35,459 nucleotides of DNA from JBDUDR01 sp040002845 (GTDB lineage: Bacteria; Actinomycetota; Actinomycetes; Propionibacteriales; Nocardioidaceae). The notes below the pieces were generated by a model that was given only the letters and a program-made list of their open reading frames with translations, had not been told where the DNA came from and ran no database searches. The translations under genes were made by a program, and so were the position numbers. The stretch spans positions 1-35,459 of the forward strand of contig JBDUDR010000015.1 of assembly GCA_040002845.1 (NCBI GenBank), written 5' to 3'. Positions 14,370-22,043 of this stretch are shown piece by piece (position 1 is the stretch's first letter; each line of letters begins with the position of its first letter).

Positions 14370-14376
14370 CCTCCCC
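14370..14376 (-). promoter_or_regulatory. Shine-Dalgarno sequence of trpC
   Basis: GGGGAGG on the minus strand, 8 bases before the GTG at 14361 and 5 before the alternative TTG. The spacing favours the GTG. Confidence 0.55.
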
Positions 14377-14382
14377 GCCGGT

Positions 14383-14402
14383 GCTTCCCTTGTGTGGGAA
14401 GC
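14383..14402 (-). promoter_or_regulatory. Perfect 7-bp inverted repeat in the trpC leader
   Basis: Arms GCTTCCC (14383-14389) and GGGAAGC (14396-14402) flank a 6-base loop. The element ends 6 bases upstream of the trpC ribosome-binding site. It could be an operator, an RNA hairpin affecting trpC translation, or chance. There is no following U-run, so it is not a classical terminator. Confidence 0.4.
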
Positions 14403-14454
14403 GTGACAGCTCACCCTACTCGTCGCCGGATCGAGCTCCGGAGGCGATCCCCCG

Positions 14455-14676
14455 CTCCCGCCGAGACGCCGACTTTTCGGCGGTTTCGTCGGTGTGTCGC
14501 GACACGTTTGGCTTCTCGGCCGGCGTCGCGGACCCGCCCCTGGGGCTGTGGCCGGTGACTCCCGCTGGCTCGCGCTGCGCGCCGGCGTTCAAATCGGGCT
14601 GCCCGGCTGGGGCTTGGGCTTGCGGCTGAATAAGGGTGAGCCATTCGTCACGGTTGTTCAGCCAGAACTCCGACAC
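14455..14676 (-). repeat. Dispersed repeat copy B in the gap between the HGxxPAAW gene and trpC
   Basis: The 343-base gap 14362-14704 has no recognised gene. On the minus strand 14634-14667 is 33/34 identical to copy A (70-103). The distal part (14455-14515) again resembles copy A, with imperfect inverted-repeat arms GAGACGCCGAC (14463-14473) and GTCGGTGTGTC (14488-14498). The middle is about 48 bases longer than in copy A. A reading frame from GTG at 14676 to 14416 (86 codons, beginning SEFWLNNRDEWLTLIQPQ) is open through the repeat. In copy A the same frame has a stop at the second Trp. The predicted product is low-complexity and unlike known families, so I treat this as a repeat and not as a confirmed gene. 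Confidence 0.65.
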
Positions 14677-14704
14677 TCAGGAACGGCGATGTACGCCCGC
14701 CGGA

Positions 14705-14905
14705 CTACTGGCTGCGTTCCGCACCCATCCCCATCGCCTGCATCACCTTGCCGACGATCGCCCCGATGGGCAGCAAGACGACGCCGACCCAGAAGACCCA
14801 CCAGTTCGGACCGGCCATCAAGCCGACCCCGCCGACGATGAACGCAACGAGGATGATGGTCACCGCGGTCCATGCCGCCGGGGTTGAACCGTGCTGTCCC
14901 GACAT
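14705..14905 (-). CDS. HGxxPAAW-type small membrane protein
   Basis: A 66-residue protein of an actinobacterial family named for its N-terminal motif, here HGSTPAAW at residues 5-12. Two membrane helices follow (about 13-33 and 38-57), then a short polar tail. Family members recur beside trpC and the Trp-associated membrane protein in actinobacteria; their biochemical role is unknown to me. ATG at 14905 is chosen over an upstream start because AAAGGAG (14914-14920) is spaced 8 bases from it and the motif then sits at the usual place. Confidence 0.88.
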   Translation of the reverse strand: MSGQHGSTPAAWTAVTIILVAFIVGGVGLMAGPNWWVFWVGVVLLPIGAIVGKVMQAMGMGAERSQ

Positions 14906-14913
14906 GGGTCGGT

Positions 14914-14920
14914 CTCCTTT
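14914..14920 (-). promoter_or_regulatory. Shine-Dalgarno sequence of the HGxxPAAW gene
   Basis: AAAGGAG on the minus strand with 8 bases to the ATG at 14905. It excludes the longer frame beginning at 14932. Confidence 0.65.
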
Positions 14921-14968
14921 CGCCGCGCTCATTGTGGCGGGTGCTCGTGCATTGCTGCCACCTCGGGG

Positions 14969-15568
14969 TCACACGGTGGGGTCCTCTCCCTCGTCTATCG
15001 CCCGCCACACGTCGACGTCTTCTCGTACGTCGGCGCTGTTGCTGCGAGCGGAGGTCGGCGCGTCGTACCGGGAGCCCATGGCCGGCCAGTCAGGACCCTT
15101 CGACACGGCGGCGAGCCCGGCGGCCAGGCTGAGCCCCGCACCGACCAAGGTCAGCCAGCGCCAGGCTGTGCCGTTCGCATCGGGCAACGTTCCGCCGCCG
15201 ACGGATCCGACCGTCTGCTCTCGCAGTGCGTCGGTGATCGCTGGGCCTGCCGCGAGCGTCTGCCAGCCGACCACGACGGCCGCCACCACGAGCAACAGCC
15301 CCGCCAGCCGACGACCTTGGTTCCTCGTCGCTGCGAGGGTGGCCGCTCCCGCCAGCATCACCAACCCGAGAGCCGCGACCAGGGGCACCGCATCCGCCCC
15401 GTCGACCGCGACGGGCAACTCGGGCAGACCCTGACCACCGACGGTAGCAGTGGCCCAGGGCTTGGCAGCGGCCACCGCCACCAGTCCACCCCCGAGGACA
15501 CCGGTCAAGAGGCTGACGCCGTACGCGCCTCGAGCCCTGCCGGGAGACGCTGACGGTCTGACCGTCAC
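14969..15568 (-). CDS. Trp-biosynthesis-associated membrane protein (TIGR02234-like)
   Basis: A 199-residue protein with four predicted membrane segments (about 15-36, 57-79, 86-107 and 133-155). Its C-terminal cytoplasmic tail ends in DVWRAIDEGEDPT, a pattern characteristic of the actinobacterial family found in trp operons. The molecular function is unknown; association with tryptophan genes is the main clue. The GTG start at 15568 overlaps the hisI stop as GTGA. In many relatives trpE lies between hisI and this gene, but here the two overlap directly. Confidence 0.88.
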   Translation of the reverse strand: MTVRPSASPGRARGAYGVSLLTGVLGGGLVAVAAAKPWATATVGGQGLPELPVAVDGADAVPLVAALGLVMLAGAATLAATRNQGRRLAGLLLVVAAVVVGWQTLAAGPAITDALREQTVGSVGGGTLPDANGTAWRWLTLVGAGLSLAAGLAAVSKGPDWPAMGSRYDAPTSARSNSADVREDVDVWRAIDEGEDPTV

Positions 15569-15942
15569 ACCGGCCCCGCTGTCATCAACAGACCCGAGTC
15601 GAAGCAGCTGTGATCTCCGGTGTGGCAGGCGGGCCCGACCTGGTCGACACTGACCAACAGCGCATCACCGTCGCAATCGATCCGGACCTCGCGCACATGT
15701 TGCCGATGACCCGACGTCTCTCCTTTCACCCAGTACGCCTCACGGCTGCGGCTCCAGTAGGTCGCCTGGCCCGTGGTCAAAGTGCGGTGTAACGCTTCGT
15801 CGTCCATCCAGCCGAGCATCAACACCTGACCCGTGTGGACGTCGCGGATCACGGCGGCCACCAGCCCCTGGTCGTCTCGCTTCAAACGCGCCGCGACGAT
15901 CGGGTCCAGACTCGACTGGGTGGGAGAACCGCGCGTAGTCAT
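15565..15942 (-). CDS. hisI: Phosphoribosyl-AMP cyclohydrolase
   Basis: Opens the adenine ring of PR-AMP in the third step of histidine synthesis. This is the monofunctional 125-residue form, without a HisE domain. Visible features are MLGWMDDEALHRTL, YWSRSREAYWVKGETSGHRQ, the metal-binding RIDCDGDAL and the zinc-ligand region GPACHTGDHSCF. ATG at 15942 gives a normal N terminus; the open frame above it overlaps the ABC gene. No Shine-Dalgarno site is visible. CAGAAT (15949-15954) lies exactly 6 bases upstream and could be a weak -10 for a leaderless transcript. The start lies within 45 bases of the preceding ABC transporter stop. Confidence 0.96.
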   Translation of the reverse strand: MTTRGSPTQSSLDPIVAARLKRDDQGLVAAVIRDVHTGQVLMLGWMDDEALHRTLTTGQATYWSRSREAYWVKGETSGHRQHVREVRIDCDGDALLVSVDQVGPACHTGDHSCFDSGLLMTAGPV

Positions 15943-15983
15943 CCGACCATTCTGGCCGACTGTTGGCCGCGGTGGCGGCGGGG

Positions 15984-17765
15984 TCAGTCCGACCCCTGCT
16001 GAGCTGCCCACGACGCGTGCAGGCGCGAGTAGACTCCCTCGGCCCGGACCAGGTCGCGGTGTCGGCCGCGCTGCACCAGCCGCCCGTCGTCGAAGACCAG
16101 GACCTCGTCGGCTGCCTCGGCCGTCGAAAGGCGGTGCGCGATCGCGACAGCCGTCCGCCCAGCCAGCAGCCGCTCGAGTGCGCGGTTGATGCGTACCTCG
16201 ATCGCGGGGTCAACGGCGCTGGTCGCCTCGTCGAGCACCAGCAGGTCGGGATCAGCCAGATAGGCCCGCACCAAAGCCACCAGCTGGCGTTCACCTGATG
16301 ACAACGACTCACCGCGCTGCCCCACCGGGGTCTCCAAACCGGCCGGCAGTCCGGCAAGCCAGTCGCCGAGTCCGAGCTCGACGGCCGCCTCGGCAATCTC
16401 GCCTGTCCCGGCACCTGGTCGTCCGTAGGCGATGTTCTCTCGGAGCGTGGCGTCGAACAGGTAGCCGTCCTGCGGCACCATGACGACACGCTGTCGCAGC
16501 GAGCTGAACCCGATGTCGCGCAGGTCGTGACCGTCTATCAACACTCGTCCGTGGGTGGGATCCATCAGTCGCGTCAACAGCTTGGCAAAGGTCGTCTTGC
16601 CCGAGCCCGTCTCCCCTACAACGGCGATGCGTGCCCGTGGCGCGACCCGGAGACTGACGTCGCGCAGCACCAGTGGGCCGCCAGGGTAGGCATAGCTGAC
16701 CCCGTCAAACTCCACGCCTACAGGTCCCCGCGGTAGGCCGACTCCATCATCGCCGGGGTCGACCACATCGGCTGGGGTGTCCAGTATGCCGATCACCCGC
16801 CGCCAGCTGGCGATGGCGTTCTGGGCATCGGTGAGCACTTGGGTGCCCATCTGAACCGGGCCGACGAATAGGGTCACCAGGAACGCGAAGGCGAGCACCT
16901 TCCCCATAGTGATCTGGCCGTCGACTCCGAGCAGCACCCCCACCACGATGACCCCCGCGTTCGCCAACCCGGCGGCCAGACCGCCCATCGAGAAGGTCAC
17001 GGCCACCAGTCCCTGCGCCTTGGTCATCGCGTCACGATGACGATCTATCGCCGCGTCGATGCGGGACTGCGTACGGCCTTCGATCGCATGCGCACGGACC
17101 ACCGCCGCGCCCACAACGGGCTCGGAGATCGCCGACAGCATCTCCCCTACGAGGCGCCTGACATTGGCGTACGCAACCGTCATGCGCGACTGGAAGTAGC
17201 GCAGGGACAAGAACAACGGGGAGAAGCAGAGCCAGACCACAATCGTCAGCTGCCAGGAGTAGATCGCCATGACGACGGTGGCGATGGCGATCTGACCGAT
17301 GCTGACCACGGAGATGATGCCGCCGAACTGGAGGAACAAGGAAACCTGATCGACGTCGCTGGTCACCCGCGAGACCAGGGCCCCCCGTCGCTCGGTGTTC
17401 TGCGTGAGCACCGGCAGATCGTGGACATGCCTGAACGCCTTGATGCGCAGCGTTGCGAGCCCGCGCTCGCTGCTGGTGAACAAGCGGACGTTCATCACTG
17501 CCGCGCAGGCGGCTGTCACGGCGATTGCAACGGTCGCGACGACCACCATCTGCCAGACCACCCCAGTGTCGGGCCCACCGGATGCGTTGAGGCCGCGGTC
17601 GATGGTCTGCTGCACAGCGACCGGGACCACGATGCGGCCGATCGTCGAGACGGCGCCCAGCAGCAGCGTCACCTTGACGCCTTCGACCAGCTCAGGCGAG
17701 AGCTGGAAGCCGCGCCGCAACGTACCGACCGCAGATGCCTGCTGACCAGACGACATGGTGCTCAC
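15984..17765 (-). CDS. ABC exporter half-transporter with catalytic Walker B glutamate (heterodimer partner 2)
   Basis: A 593-residue type IV ABC exporter subunit: six membrane helices in about residues 28-330, then the nucleotide-binding domain. Walker A is GETGSGKT (384-391), the Q-loop PQDGYLF, Walker B LLVLDEATSAVD (Asp512-Glu513) and the H-loop AIAHRLST (His544). The ABC signature is LSSGERQ (488-494) and not the usual LSGGQ. The partner encoded immediately upstream has the opposite pattern, as expected for a heterodimer with one consensus and one degenerate ATP site. The GTG start at 17765 overlaps the partner's stop as GTGA; ATG at 17756 is an alternative. The substrate cannot be told from sequence. 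Confidence 0.93.
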   Translation of the reverse strand: MSTMSSGQQASAVGTLRRGFQLSPELVEGVKVTLLLGAVSTIGRIVVPVAVQQTIDRGLNASGGPDTGVVWQMVVVATVAIAVTAACAAVMNVRLFTSSERGLATLRIKAFRHVHDLPVLTQNTERRGALVSRVTSDVDQVSLFLQFGGIISVVSIGQIAIATVVMAIYSWQLTIVVWLCFSPLFLSLRYFQSRMTVAYANVRRLVGEMLSAISEPVVGAAVVRAHAIEGRTQSRIDAAIDRHRDAMTKAQGLVAVTFSMGGLAAGLANAGVIVVGVLLGVDGQITMGKVLAFAFLVTLFVGPVQMGTQVLTDAQNAIASWRRVIGILDTPADVVDPGDDGVGLPRGPVGVEFDGVSYAYPGGPLVLRDVSLRVAPRARIAVVGETGSGKTTFAKLLTRLMDPTHGRVLIDGHDLRDIGFSSLRQRVVMVPQDGYLFDATLRENIAYGRPGAGTGEIAEAAVELGLGDWLAGLPAGLETPVGQRGESLSSGERQLVALVRAYLADPDLLVLDEATSAVDPAIEVRINRALERLLAGRTAVAIAHRLSTAEAADEVLVFDDGRLVQRGRHRDLVRAEGVYSRLHASWAAQQGSD

Positions 17766-19660
17766 ACGACCACGTCCTCTTCGTCGGCCAGGTCCCGCGC
17801 ACCGGCGCGGCCAGCGGCCCGGCGTTCGTTCTCCCTGGCGTACGCGGTGACCAGATCGCGATAGCCGGAGGATCTCGTCACCAGCGCGTCGTGCGGGCCT
17901 CTGTCGGCGATGCGGCCCTGTTCGAGATAGAGGACCTCGTCAGCGAGCGCGATGGTCGCCAGCCGGTGCGCGACCACTAGCACCGTGCACGAGCCTGACG
18001 CGGTCGCCGCCCGGAGCGCCGTGAGGATGCGCGCCTCCACCTCGGGGTCCACCGCGCTGGTCGCGTCGTCCATGATCAACAGCCGCGGGCGCCGCACCAG
18101 GGCTCTGGCGAGCGCCAGTCGCTGCCGCTGGCCACCCGACAGCGACGCACCCCGCTCACCGAGCAGGGAGTCGAGGCCTTCGGGCAGCCGGCGTACGAAG
18201 TCTGCCGCCTGCGCTACCTCGAGGGCCGCCCAGATCTCCTGGTCGTCATGGTCAAAGCCCAGCGTCACATTGTCGCGTACCGAGTCGTCGAACAAGAAGG
18301 TCTGCTGCGGGACCAGCGCAACGGAGCCGGCCAGCACCCCCGGCGCCAGGACGCGAAGATCGACGCCGTCCAGCAGTACGCGACCTTGGTCGGGATCGAC
18401 CAGCCTGGTCAGCAGGGTCATCAAGGTCGTCTTGCCGGCCGCCGTCGACCCGACGACCGCCACCGTGCGTCCCGGGTCGACGGTGAACGACAGATCCTGC
18501 AGCACAGGTTGCCTGTCGTAGCTGAACCACAGCGACTCGAGCTGCAGCCGGGCCGGCCCGGTGACTCCTTCGAGGGTGTGGGACCCGTAGGTGGTCTGGC
18601 CGGTCGCCTGCAGGACATGGTTGACCCGATCCCAGCCCACGACACTGCGCGGGAACTCCCCCAGCAGCCATCCGAAGGCCCGGATCGGGAAGGACACGAT
18701 GGTGAACAGGTAGGCAACCTGAACGACCGCCCCCTCATCGGTCTGCCCGGCCTGCAACCGGTGCACTCCGGCCAGCAGAACCACCAGCACGCCGAGACTC
18801 GGCAACGCCTCGACGACGGGGTCGAACAGCCCTCGGATCCGGCCGACTGCAATGTTGGCGTCCCGCAGCTCATTCGCCTTGCGGGCGAATCGGATCGTCT
18901 CCTCCTCCTCGCGGCCGAGCGTCTTGACCACCAGTGCTCCGTCGAAGGACTCGTGGGCGACCTCGCTCACCTCCGCGCGCAGGGCCTGTGCCCGCGTGAC
19001 CAAAGGCGACTGCAGGCGCTGGTAGGCGAGGTTCACGGCGAAGACGGCCGGGAACACGAGCAGGCCGACGATCGTCAGGACCAGGTCCGCAGTGGCCATG
19101 GCGGCGACGGCTACCACCAGCATCGCAATCACACCGACAGCCATCGGCAGCGGCGCGATCGGGGCCCAAGCCGCCTCGACGTCGGCGTTGGCGTTCGACA
19201 GCAGCTGGCCGGTGGGGTGGCGGTGATGCCACGACAGCGGCAGCCGGAGGTATTGGCGGGTGACCCGACGCCGGTAAGTGGCCTGCATTCGATACTGCAT
19301 GATGCCCGCGCCCAACCGCCGGCCCACGATCCCGACAGCCCGCAGCATTGCAACGGCGACGAAGAGCGCCACGACGGCGACGAGCAGGACTGTCTTGGCC
19401 TGTCGCGCGTCGAACGACGGGACGATGACCTTGTTGGTCGCCCATCCGAGCACCCAGGCGTCAGCGACCGTCAGCGCGCCGAAGAGCAAGCTCCCCAACG
19501 TGCTCACCACGAAGATGAGGGGCTGCTCACGTATCGCCACCCCAAGAACCGCGAAGCCGCGGCGCAGGGTTGCCCGACCGGCCGGCCGATCGCCGGGGGA
19601 CGCCAGACGATCGGCGTCTGCCGCGCTGGGACCTGCGGCGTCAGGGGTGCGGTTGGCCAC
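17762..19660 (-). CDS. ABC exporter half-transporter with degenerate Walker B (heterodimer partner 1)
   Basis: A 632-residue type IV ABC exporter subunit. A polar N-terminal extension of about 40 residues precedes six membrane helices (about 45-335) and the nucleotide-binding domain. Walker A is GSTAAGKT (404-411), the Q-loop PQQTFLF and the signature canonical LSGGQRQ (507-513). In Walker B, LLIMDDATSAVD, the catalytic glutamate is replaced by Asp532. The H-loop VVAHRLAT is kept. The GTG at 19660 follows GAGAGGAG by only 4 bases. The TIGR03085 gene starts divergently 37 bases away, so both promoters share a very short region. Neither flanking his nor trp genes suggest the cargo. Confidence 0.93.
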   Translation of the reverse strand: MANRTPDAAGPSAADADRLASPGDRPAGRATLRRGFAVLGVAIREQPLIFVVSTLGSLLFGALTVADAWVLGWATNKVIVPSFDARQAKTVLLVAVVALFVAVAMLRAVGIVGRRLGAGIMQYRMQATYRRRVTRQYLRLPLSWHHRHPTGQLLSNANADVEAAWAPIAPLPMAVGVIAMLVVAVAAMATADLVLTIVGLLVFPAVFAVNLAYQRLQSPLVTRAQALRAEVSEVAHESFDGALVVKTLGREEEETIRFARKANELRDANIAVGRIRGLFDPVVEALPSLGVLVVLLAGVHRLQAGQTDEGAVVQVAYLFTIVSFPIRAFGWLLGEFPRSVVGWDRVNHVLQATGQTTYGSHTLEGVTGPARLQLESLWFSYDRQPVLQDLSFTVDPGRTVAVVGSTAAGKTTLMTLLTRLVDPDQGRVLLDGVDLRVLAPGVLAGSVALVPQQTFLFDDSVRDNVTLGFDHDDQEIWAALEVAQAADFVRRLPEGLDSLLGERGASLSGGQRQRLALARALVRRPRLLIMDDATSAVDPEVEARILTALRAATASGSCTVLVVAHRLATIALADEVLYLEQGRIADRGPHDALVTRSSGYRDLVTAYARENERRAAGRAGARDLADEEDVVV

Positions 19661-19685
19661 ACGGCTCCTCTCGACGCGTTCACTC

Positions 19686-19691
19686 TACGAT
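19686..19691 (+). promoter_or_regulatory. -10 box (TACGAT) of a probable leaderless promoter for the TIGR03085 gene
   Basis: TANNNT with exactly 6 bases before the GTG at 19698. This places the expected transcription start on or next to the start codon. A GAGG just before the GTG is too close to act as a normal ribosome-binding site. No clear -35 box. Confidence 0.5.
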
Positions 19692-19697
19692 CGAGGT

Positions 19698-20336
19698 GTG
19701 ACGGCGTTCTCCAAGACCGAGCGAGCCGAGCTCTGCAACGTGCTCGAAGACGTTGGCCCGGAGGCGCCTACCTTGTGCGAGGGCTGGACGACCTACGACC
19801 TAGCCGCTCACCTGGTGCTTCGTGAGAGCGATCCGCTCGCTGTTCCCGGCATAGTGGTCCCGGCGCTCGCGAGACTCACCGACCGCGGGATGCGACGGCT
19901 GAAGGCGGCACACGACTATCCAACTCTGGTCGACAGGCTCCGCGCTGGTCCGCCGATCTGGTCGCCGATGGGCTGGCCCAGGATCGAGCCCGCCGTGAAC
20001 ACCATGGAGTTCTTCATCCATCATGAGGACGTCCTCCGCGCCGTCGAGCCAACTGCGCGACGCCACCTTTCGGCCAGGTGCCAAGGCACGCTGTGGGCCG
20101 GCATCAAGGCCCAGGGCAAGACCTTGGCGCGGCGATGCCCCACCGGGCTTCGCCTCGTACGCACCGACGAGGATGCGTCCACCACCGCCAAGTCCGGCGA
20201 GCCCGTAGCAACCGTGCGAGGTTTGCCGGCTGAGATCGCGCTGTACCTGTTCGGTCGTGGCTCCGTCGCCGATGTCGAGATCGACGGTCCGGCCGACGCC
20301 TTGCAGAAACTGGCGTCGAGCGACTTCAGCGTCTAG
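19698..20336 (+). CDS. TIGR03085-family metal-binding protein (DinB/MDMPI-like fold)
   Basis: A 212-residue member of an actinobacterial family related to the mycothiol-dependent maleylpyruvate isomerase N-terminal/DinB helical fold. Recognisable segments are ERAELCNVLEDVGPEAPTL, CEGWTTYDLAAHLVLRESDP, GPPIWSPMGWP and NTMEFFIHHEDVLRA, with histidines placed to bind a metal. A C-terminal VEIDGPADAL segment resembles the family's SCP2-like end. The true activity is unknown. The frame is open upstream for more than 400 bases, but GTG at 19698 gives the family N terminus. It is one of only two plus-strand genes, divergent from the ABC pair and convergent with hisF (16 bases between stops). Confidence 0.88.
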   Translation: MTAFSKTERAELCNVLEDVGPEAPTLCEGWTTYDLAAHLVLRESDPLAVPGIVVPALARLTDRGMRRLKAAHDYPTLVDRLRAGPPIWSPMGWPRIEPAVNTMEFFIHHEDVLRAVEPTARRHLSARCQGTLWAGIKAQGKTLARRCPTGLRLVRTDEDASTTAKSGEPVATVRGLPAEIALYLFGRGSVADVEIDGPADALQKLASSDFSV

Positions 20337-20352
20337 CCGGTCGCCCTGAGCG

Positions 20353-21141
20353 CTAGCCGGCCGGGCAACCGTTGAGCGTCTCACGGACAGTGTGGCCCCC
20401 AGCTCGAAGGGCTGCCTTGACGTCAGCGATCCGCAGCTGGCCGAAATGGAAGACGCTGGCGGCCAGAACCGCGTCCGCTCCGGCGTCGACCGCGGGCGCG
20501 AAGTGCTCGAGCGCACCGGCTCCACCACTGGCTACCAGCGGCACTGTTACGGCCTGCCGGATTGCGGTGATCATCTCCAGGTCATAGCCCTCGCGGGTGC
20601 CGTCAGCGTCCATCGAGTTGAGCAGGATCTCCCCGACACCCAGGTCCACGCTGCGTCGCGCCCACGCGACGGCGTCCCGCCCAGCCCCGCGACTGCCTCC
20701 ATGGGTCGTGATCTCGAACCCGGACTCCTGATCGCGCGATCGGCGCGCGTCCACCGACAGCACCAAGACCTGGGTGCCGAACCGGCGGGCGATCTCCGCG
20801 ATGGTCTCTGGACGGGCGATGGCACCCGTGTTGATGGCCACCTTGTCCGCACCGGCGCGCAACAGCCTGTCGACGTCCTCGACAGTGCGCACCCCACCCC
20901 CGACTGTGAGCGGGATGAACACCTGATCGGCGGCCCGGGCGACCACGTCGTACATGGTCTCGCGTGACTCCCTGGAGGCTGAGATGTCGAGGAACGTCAA
21001 CTCATCGGCGCCCTCCGCGTCGTACAGCTGCGCCAGCTGGATCGGATCGCCGGCGTCGCGCAGCCCGGCGAAGTTGACTCCCTTGACCACACGGCCGGCG
21101 TCGACGTCAAGGCAGGGAATCACCCGTACGGCCACGCTCAT
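20353..21141 (-). CDS. hisF: Imidazole glycerol phosphate synthase, cyclase subunit
   Basis: With HisH it converts PRFAR and ammonia to imidazole glycerol phosphate and AICAR. The 262-residue TIM barrel has catalytic Asp12 (VIPCLDVDAGRVVKGVNF) and Asp131 (LSVDARR), plus IPLTVGGGVRT, LLNSMDADGTREGYD and VPLVASGGAG for phosphate binding. ATG at 21141 overlaps the hisA stop as ATGA. The HisH partner is encoded upstream in the same cluster, separated by a lipoprotein gene and hisA. Confidence 0.97.
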   Translation of the reverse strand: MSVAVRVIPCLDVDAGRVVKGVNFAGLRDAGDPIQLAQLYDAEGADELTFLDISASRESRETMYDVVARAADQVFIPLTVGGGVRTVEDVDRLLRAGADKVAINTGAIARPETIAEIARRFGTQVLVLSVDARRSRDQESGFEITTHGGSRGAGRDAVAWARRSVDLGVGEILLNSMDADGTREGYDLEMITAIRQAVTVPLVASGGAGALEHFAPAVDAGADAVLAASVFHFGQLRIADVKAALRAGGHTVRETLNGCPAG

Positions 21142-21899
21142 GCGCGGGTCGCCTGGCCAACCGCTCCGAGCGCTTCGGCAAGGGTGAAGGCACCCGTGTA
21201 GAGCGCGGTCCCGATGATCGCCCCTTCGACGCCCATCACGGTGAGGTCGCCGAGCCTGCGCAGGTCATCCAGGCTCGACACGCCGCCGGAGGCGATCACG
21301 GGTCGCTCGGTGCGAGAGCAGACCGCCGCGAGCAGATCCACGTTCGGCCCTTCCAGCATGCCGTCCCTGTTGACGTCCGTGACGACGTAGCGCTGGCACC
21401 CCTCGCGATCGAGGCGAGCGAGTACGTCGTACAGCTGACCCCCGTTCCGGGTCCAACCCCTGGCCGCCAGCGTGGTTCCGCGAACGTCCAAGCCGATGGC
21501 GACCCGATCACCGTGTTCGGCGATGACTCGCGCACACCATTCCGGGTCTTCCAGCGCGGCCGTGCCGATGTTGACCCGACGACAGCCGGTGGCCAGCGCC
21601 GTCTGCAGCGAGTCGTCGTCGCGGATACCGCCGGAGACCTCGACGTTGACGTCGACCCTGCTCACGAGCTGACGGATGACGTCCCGGTTGTGGCCGCGCC
21701 CGAAGGCCGCGTCCAGGTCGACGAGATGGATCCATCGGGCGCCTTGCCGTTGCCAGCCGAGGGCGGCCTCGAGTGGATCTCCGAACACTCGCGCGCTGTC
21801 AGCAACCCCCTGGACCAGCTGTACGGCGCGTCCGCCGGAGACGTCGACCGCAGGCAACAGCACCAGTGGGCTAGCTGGTGAGCTCGGTGGGGATCCCAT
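21138..21899 (-). CDS. priA: Phosphoribosyl isomerase A (HisA, probably also TrpF)
   Basis: Isomerises ProFAR to PRFAR in histidine synthesis. In actinobacteria lacking trpF, PriA also isomerises phosphoribosylanthranilate for tryptophan. The 253-residue barrel has the general acid/base Asp19 (LLPAVDVSGG) and Asp175 (YVVTDVNRDG). The segment LDVRGTTLAARGWTRNGG contains Arg147 and Trp149, matching the PriA-specific Arg-x-Trp pair of the mycobacterial enzyme. Monofunctional TrpC nearby and no trpF in the window fit dual use, but a trpF elsewhere cannot be excluded. The gene has a 144-base upstream gap and a TAGTGT box 6 bases before its ATG, so it may be transcribed separately from hisD-hisH. 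Confidence 0.95.
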   Translation of the reverse strand: MGSPPSSPASPLVLLPAVDVSGGRAVQLVQGVADSARVFGDPLEAALGWQRQGARWIHLVDLDAAFGRGHNRDVIRQLVSRVDVNVEVSGGIRDDDSLQTALATGCRRVNIGTAALEDPEWCARVIAEHGDRVAIGLDVRGTTLAARGWTRNGGQLYDVLARLDREGCQRYVVTDVNRDGMLEGPNVDLLAAVCSRTERPVIASGGVSSLDDLRRLGDLTVMGVEGAIIGTALYTGAFTLAEALGAVGQATRA

Positions 21900-21905
21900 G
21901 ACAAG

Positions 21906-21911
21906 ACACTA
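21906..21911 (-). promoter_or_regulatory. -10 box (TAGTGT) of a possible leaderless promoter for priA-hisF
   Basis: TANNNT on the minus strand, exactly 6 bases before the ATG at 21899, which has no Shine-Dalgarno site. No clear -35 box. Confidence 0.45.
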
Positions 21912-21981
21912 CGGGTGGCTCTGGTTGCTCGTCGGCGGGCGCTCGAACTGTCGACTCCCAGCAAGAATCACCACACTCTCT

Positions 21982-22041
21982 GAGACGCCGTTCTCGCCGG
22001 GACACGCCGCGAAAACCGCCGAATTGTTGGCGTCTCGGCGG
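21982..22041 (+). repeat. Dispersed repeat copy C: hairpin core between priA and the lipoprotein gene
   Basis: Shares the hairpin core of copies A and B (GGGACACGCC, then AAAACCGCCGAA, then TTGGCGTCTCGGCGG) but not the FWLNNRDE-encoding block. An additional perfect pair, GAGACGCC (21982-21989) and GGCGTCTC (22029-22036), encloses the core, so two alternative stems are possible. It ends 3 bases from the lipoprotein stop on the opposite strand, the same placement as copy A beside the GH3 stop. That suggests a 3' end or transcription-attenuating element. Confidence 0.6.
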
Positions 22042-22043
22042 GG

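Noticed and set aside
14416..14676. 86-codon frame as an independent gene
   Set aside because: No recognised family, low complexity, lies within a dispersed repeat and is interrupted in the other copy. Kept as part of the repeat and as a finding.
15984..19660. ABC genes as a horizontally acquired island
   Set aside because: Base composition and start-codon habits look like the neighbours, and there are no flanking repeats or integrase. Insertion cannot be shown from this window alone.
18248..19825. 525-codon plus-strand open frame opposite the first ABC transporter gene
   Set aside because: It is the shadow of a well-supported ABC gene in GC-rich DNA: low-complexity Arg/His/Gln/Asp-rich product, no family motifs and no start signal.
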